Source: Bolinopsis microptera (Eukaryota; Ctenophora; Tentaculata; Lobata; Bolinopsidae). From it: 64,000 bases of DNA. Under the pieces are notes generated by a model that saw only the letters and a list, made by a program, of their open reading frames with translations, did no database searches and was not told the origin of the DNA. The position numbers were made by a program, and so were the translations under genes. This document shows positions 60,083 to 64,000 of the stretch, piece by piece. The DNA lies in assembly GCF_026151205.1 (NCBI RefSeq), contig NC_087072.1, forward strand, positions 13,864,169-13,928,168, written 5' to 3'. Position 1 is the stretch's first letter, and every line of letters begins with the position of its first letter.

Positions 60083-60449
60083 GGCTTTTACTAAATCGCT
60101 CGCCCAAAAATTTCACGTGACTTTGGTTTTTCTGGTTTTGCAGCCGTACAAAACGGTTTTACATAAACCCTAATCCCAACCCTAACCCTAATCATAACCC
60201 TGAAGCTATCCATGATCTTAACCACAACCCTAACCCTAACCCGAGCCCTATAAATAATCGAATTCACTTTTTACTAGCCTGTCACGTGACCAAAACGGTT
60301 TTTTGCCCATAACTCTCCAGGGAAGCATTTTAACCTTACGTCATGGGGGGGTGATTCGGAATCAGCGTCCAAAATACACCGATCTAGATCACTTTCATGC
60401 CTTTTCACAAGAATTTTCTTAAAATTTGGGCGAGCGATTTAGTAAAAGC
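60083..60449. mobile_element. MITE with telomere-like core, copy 2
   Basis: Inverted ends GCTTTTACTAAATCGCTCGC and complement, with the same internal order as 46403-46783 (TTTCACGTGACTTTGG, CCCTAA-rich core at 60162-60250, CTGTCACGTGACC, GTGATTCGGAATCAGCGTC). No clear target duplication was found here. Confidence 0.7.
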
Positions 60450-60650
60450 ACCATATCACATATGCCATACATGATACAAATTTTATTTTCTGAATTGAAA
60501 AGTAATTTACAATGCTTTTTATTTAAATTGCAACCTGGCGGGCGATAAGTTATGTGCTTGATCTTGCTCTATCCAGAGCCCTTGCGCTTGCAGTAGCGCG
60601 CGCCCGCCTCACGGCGGTAAAAAGGGCTCTAGCCATTAACCCACCCAACG

Positions 60651-60682
60651 ATTTTGGCACCACTGTACAGTGGTGCCAAAAT
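60651..60682. repeat. 32-bp perfect palindrome
   Basis: ATTTTGGCACCACTGT followed directly by its reverse complement. It may be a foldback hairpin or a dimeric protein-binding site. Confidence 0.7.
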
Positions 60683-60843
60683 TTCCCGCGCTTTTGTCCT
60701 CATATGCAACGTGTGGAGCCTTTCAGACATTGATTGCGTAAACGAGGTGTCGTACGTCACCTCAAGATCGGGTGACAGGGGGCTGACCATGCCCGAACCT
60801 TTTCCTGACTTGTGAAACAAGCGCGCCCGAAGTGGCGCGAAAG

Positions 60844-61100
60844 CACACACAGGGGGGTCTGAAACCAGGTTTTCGATCAAATGCTGCCATTTGTAGTCAA
60901 ACGTCGCCAACAGTTGCTCTCGTCCAATGAAATCGCTGCATTTTGCAAGTTAGTATGCATAATTGAATTACATATATTCATTTGCGGAGCTTGGCTTACA
61001 TAATGCAGCGATTTTATTGGACGAGAGCAACTTTTGGCGACGTTTGACTACACATGGCAGCGTTTGATCGAAAACCTGGTTTCAGCTCCCCCTGTGCACA
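60844..61100. repeat. foldback element with ~100-bp arms
   Basis: Left arm about 60844-60947 (CTGAAACCAGGTTTTCGATC...TTGCTCTCGTCCAAT) and right arm about 61000-61100 are reverse complements with few mismatches, around a loop of roughly 50 bp. Confidence 0.75.
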
Positions 61101-62291
61101 TGGTTAGGTGAATGCTTGATCATTAAAATTTTGCGCGCGAAAAAAAAACCGTTGCGACGTGTGTCAACATTTAACATGATCCTTATACTGTATACTTGGC
61201 GCGCGCGCCGTCAATCCCTAGGCGCGGCGCTCTTTTTGCGAGCTAATTGCACTCCTCGCATATTTGTAAAAGAAGCTAGCAAATACAAAGTAGTAGCAAG
61301 CTAAGCAATTTATTTTAAAACTTTGTAAGATATTATTAAAATTATTCAAACAATATACACATAATATAGCAATGACCCTATATAAAATCAACCCTTTAAG
61401 AATTCAAAAATGTCCCTTAACAATCAAAAATGACCCTTGGCCTTGTGGCTCCAAGTTAAGATCTAGACTGGTTATATCAACAAACTTTGTAAGATCAGCA
61501 TTATTTCACGACTTGCGCAAATCGGTGATGTTGTTTTAATTGCTTTAACTCTATAAACCTGATCTCGTGATCATATTAGCAGTATGCAGTAGCATGTGAC
61601 GGCCATACAATGGAAAAAACAACAATTGCGTTACGCAGTTTAACATGTCATACTTGTCAAGCTATTTATTTCTAGTTCTATATATGACGCCTTTAGTTTA
61701 TATTATAGGACATTCGCATTTGGCTTATATACTTGTACCTTAACATTGGTACCTCTCAGTATATATAGTTATCTACATGTTCCTGTGATAATACTTCGAA
61801 CACACTTTCAATCTACTCAATTGTGTATCATTGCCCTGGCCCGGACTACAGGCTTACAATACTCGTATAATATATGTTTCCTCTTACATTTATTTATTTT
61901 CACAATTTGGTGAGAAGAGGGGGACATGGTCGAAATAAAACCCTAATTCTTTCGCTGTAGCAATGCACTGGGTGGTAGGAATGAGGGACTGCCCCCCCCC
62001 CCCCATAAAATCTGGACAAGGGGTGGAAAGGTGCCAACTTTTTTGGCCTCATTTGGCCAATCACATCCTGTCTAACTGTAGTCTAACAGCACGATAGTTG
62101 CCCCTTATAGTCCAAAATTACATTACTCATTGCTAGAATTCTTTTTTCATCTTGAAACTGTGTTTGAAAATGATCTCTATTGCCAAATTGCTCAGCTAGG
62201 CCTTTTGCAAAATCCTCCCTTCAATTAACTTTTAAGTTTGCTTTTAATTGATTGATTTAAATAATTACACAGATATCGACTGTCAAGTATA
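61101..62291. other. region upstream of the NIF3-like gene
   Basis: No gene is recognised. A run of 13 C lies at about 61992-62004. TTAAATAATTACACAG just before 62272 resembles a 3' splice site, so a non-coding first exon further upstream is possible. No clear promoter element was seen. Confidence 0.35.
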
Positions 62292-63116
62292 ATGAAAGTA
62301 AAAGAACTTGTTCGACAGTTGGAATTGTTAGCTCCTCTGAATTTGGCCGAAAGTTGGGACAATGTTGGCCTTCTGATTGAGCCTTCTACTGACTCAACAG
62401 TTAAGAGGGTCTTAACAACGATTGATTTAACTGAACCTGTTCTTGAAGAGGCAATTACAAAGCAATGTGAGTTTATCCTCAGCTATCATCCACCAATCTT
62501 CAGCAGTTTCAAGCGGCTACTGCAAAGCAATGCAAAAGATAGGATAGTGATGAAGTGTATAGCTAACAATATCAGCATTTATTCTCCGCACACATCTTGG
62601 GATAGTATTGATAACGGGGTAAACGATTGGATCGGATCTTGTTTTGATTGTTCATTAAAAGTACCTATAACACCTACTCCATCTGTGTTAAATGCTGGTA
62701 TGGGTCGAATTATCACACTATCAACTCCCTTACCTCTTACTAAAATATGTGATATTCTCCGAGGCCACTTAGGTATAAAATACCTGCGTCTAGGACATGC
62801 AGACCAGGAATGTTGGGCTAGAAGACTCAAGTCTACAAACCAACAATATGACATTATCAAAACTATTGGAATATGTGCTGGATCAGGAGGGTCTCTCCTG
62901 AAGGGTGTTGACACTGACCTCTACATCACTGGTGAGATGTCACATCATGAGGTGTTAGCAGTGATTGCAGAGGGGCGAAGTGTGCTGCTGAGCGAACACA
63001 CTCACACTGAGAGAGGGTTTTTAGTGTCGGTAGTGAAGATGCTTCATACTGAAGTCGAGGGTGGGGTGGAGTTTATAGTTTCTGAGGCAGATTGTAATCC
63101 TATTGAAACTATTTGA
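62292..63116 (+). CDS. NIF3L1: NIF3-like protein (NIF3/YbgI family), single coding exon
   Basis: 274 aa, close to the short bacterial YbgI form and shorter than vertebrate NIF3L1. NIF3 proteins are conserved toroidal metal-binding proteins of uncertain biochemical role; GTP cyclohydrolase-like and transcriptional links have been proposed. Motifs: AESWDNVGLLIE near residue 20, SYHPP with H66, SPHTSWDSIDNGVNDW with H100 and D104, GICAGSGGSLL at 194, ITGEMSHHEVLA at 212, and SEHTHTERGF with H236 and E240. These cover the metal ligands, so the protein looks intact. It starts at the only sensible ATG, two residues into the conserved N-terminus, and has no targeting peptide. There are no introns, although nearby genes have many. 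Confidence 0.9.
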   Translation: MKVKELVRQLELLAPLNLAESWDNVGLLIEPSTDSTVKRVLTTIDLTEPVLEEAITKQCEFILSYHPPIFSSFKRLLQSNAKDRIVMKCIANNISIYSPHTSWDSIDNGVNDWIGSCFDCSLKVPITPTPSVLNAGMGRIITLSTPLPLTKICDILRGHLGIKYLRLGHADQECWARRLKSTNQQYDIIKTIGICAGSGGSLLKGVDTDLYITGEMSHHEVLAVIAEGRSVLLSEHTHTERGFLVSVVKMLHTEVEGGVEFIVSEADCNPIETI

Positions 63117-63469
63117 TTGTTGTGTGGTATCTTTTAACATCTTGTATTATTTTTCCTACATTATTGATATGATGTTTTGTAAGTAACATGGTTCCTGTTA
63201 TTTTAGAAGCGTTTCCAATAATGCTTCAAAAAGTATAACTTATCTCTGCTTATAATTGTTTTAACCAAAACTCAGTAAAACAAAATTAAAATTTTTACTA
63301 AAACAACATTTTTATTTACCACAAAACAATCAATACATATTTAATATTATTATACATTTATAAATAAATTTAAATTTAAATTCAGCTATATACACAATAC
63401 ACAGCCCGCCGCGCAGACAGCCACACATTGCTGAGAGATTCTCAGGTGCAGATGTAAGCGCCGCGCGCG
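63117..63469. other. 3' flank of the NIF3-like gene
   Basis: AT-rich DNA. AATAAA-type signal at about 63362 (ATAAATAAATT), 245 bp past the stop codon. There is no other feature up to the tandem duplication. Confidence 0.4.
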
Positions 63470-63470
63470 T

Positions 63471-63990
63471 GAGGTTTGTTATCTTACAATTACATGTCAC
63501 GATATATTATTAATTATCAGAGAATTTTAGAAGCAAAATAATTATTGCACATTGGCAAAATTTCGGTCGTTAACGCAGTGCAGGGCGTGGACACTGCAAT
63601 GCTAATAACGGAAAATTCTGTGGCACAAGTTTCGTTCAGCTACCCAATTTATATGTGACATGTACAATGTAATTGTATTAAATTCAGATAAATGTTAGTA
63701 ATAATCGACGTTAACATTTTGCAATTTGTTTGAGGTTTGTTATCTTACAATTACATGTCACGATATATTATTAATTATCAGAGAATTTTAGAAGCAAAAT
63801 AATTATTGCACATTGGCAAAATTTCGGTCGTTAACGCAGTGCAGGGCGTGGACACTGCAATGCTAATAACGGAAAATTCTGTGGCACAAGTTTCGTTCAG
63901 CTACCCAATTTATATGTGACATGTACAATGTAATTGTATTAAATTCAGATAAATGTTAGTAATAATCGACGTTAACATTTTGCAATTTAC
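63471..63990. repeat. 261-bp tandem duplication
   Basis: Units start GAGGTTTGTTATCTTACAAT at 63471 and 63732 and appear identical. The second runs to about 63988 near the window end, so further copies may follow outside. Confidence 0.85.
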
Positions 63991-64000
63991 AATTGCACTT

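Noticed and set aside
61992-62004. C13 run before the NIF3-like gene as a promoter element
   Set aside because: It is a homopolymer that may be a sequencing or replication artefact, about 290 bp from the ATG, with no other promoter signal.

Overview
The window is nuclear DNA of an animal. It has long GT-AG introns, extracellular modules found in metazoans (PAN/apple, thrombospondin type 1, F-type lectin, sushi, GCC2/GCC3-like), and a dense load of retroelements: CR1-like and RTE-like LINEs and Penelope-like elements. The base composition is AT-rich. The mixture suggests an invertebrate, perhaps a cnidarian or sponge, but nothing seen fixes the species.

Layout. 1-8200: gene-poor and packed with transposon debris, namely a Penelope-like element between perfect 240-bp inverted repeats, a truncated LINE, a Penelope RT fragment and MITEs. 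8219-46182: one plus-strand host gene of 24 exons, rebuilt here from splice sites and phases (5826 nt, 1941 aa). It has a signal-peptide exon, then four tandem five-exon cassettes (PAN, TSP1, two exons of an F-type lectin, a 25-nt linker), a fifth PAN exon, one huge exon of 11 sushi domains (nine nearly identical), and a cysteine-rich last exon. All exon phases agree. Each cassette starts and ends in phase 1, so cassettes can be gained, lost or skipped without breaking the frame.

The introns of this gene hold most of the mobile DNA. These are an antisense RTE-like LINE, a 2-kb TA-flanked element, two copies of one dead Penelope-like element that were duplicated along with the cassettes, a hAT-like MITE inside one of them, a palindromic insertion, and a CR1-like LINE. 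The CR1-like LINE carries an SGNH hydrolase ORF and, unexpectedly, an AlkB-like dioxygenase ORF upstream of its endonuclease-RT ORF. A pogo-type transposase fragment, a LINE 3' fragment and another Penelope-like element with inverted repeats follow. Shared and private insertions give a relative history of the cassette duplications.

46183-64000: mostly repeats. There are telomere-like MITEs, three copies of a ~600-bp element with 7-bp target duplications, foldback elements and tandem duplications. Three genic signals lie among them: the 3' part of an unrecognised minus-strand gene (51595-54582, five exons with consistent phases), a decayed collagen-like exon (about 56090-56309), and an intact single-exon NIF3-like gene (62292-63116).

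The most notable items are the cassette-built secreted lectin/sushi protein, a candidate recognition or adhesion molecule by inference from its domains, and the AlkB-like ORF inside a LINE.
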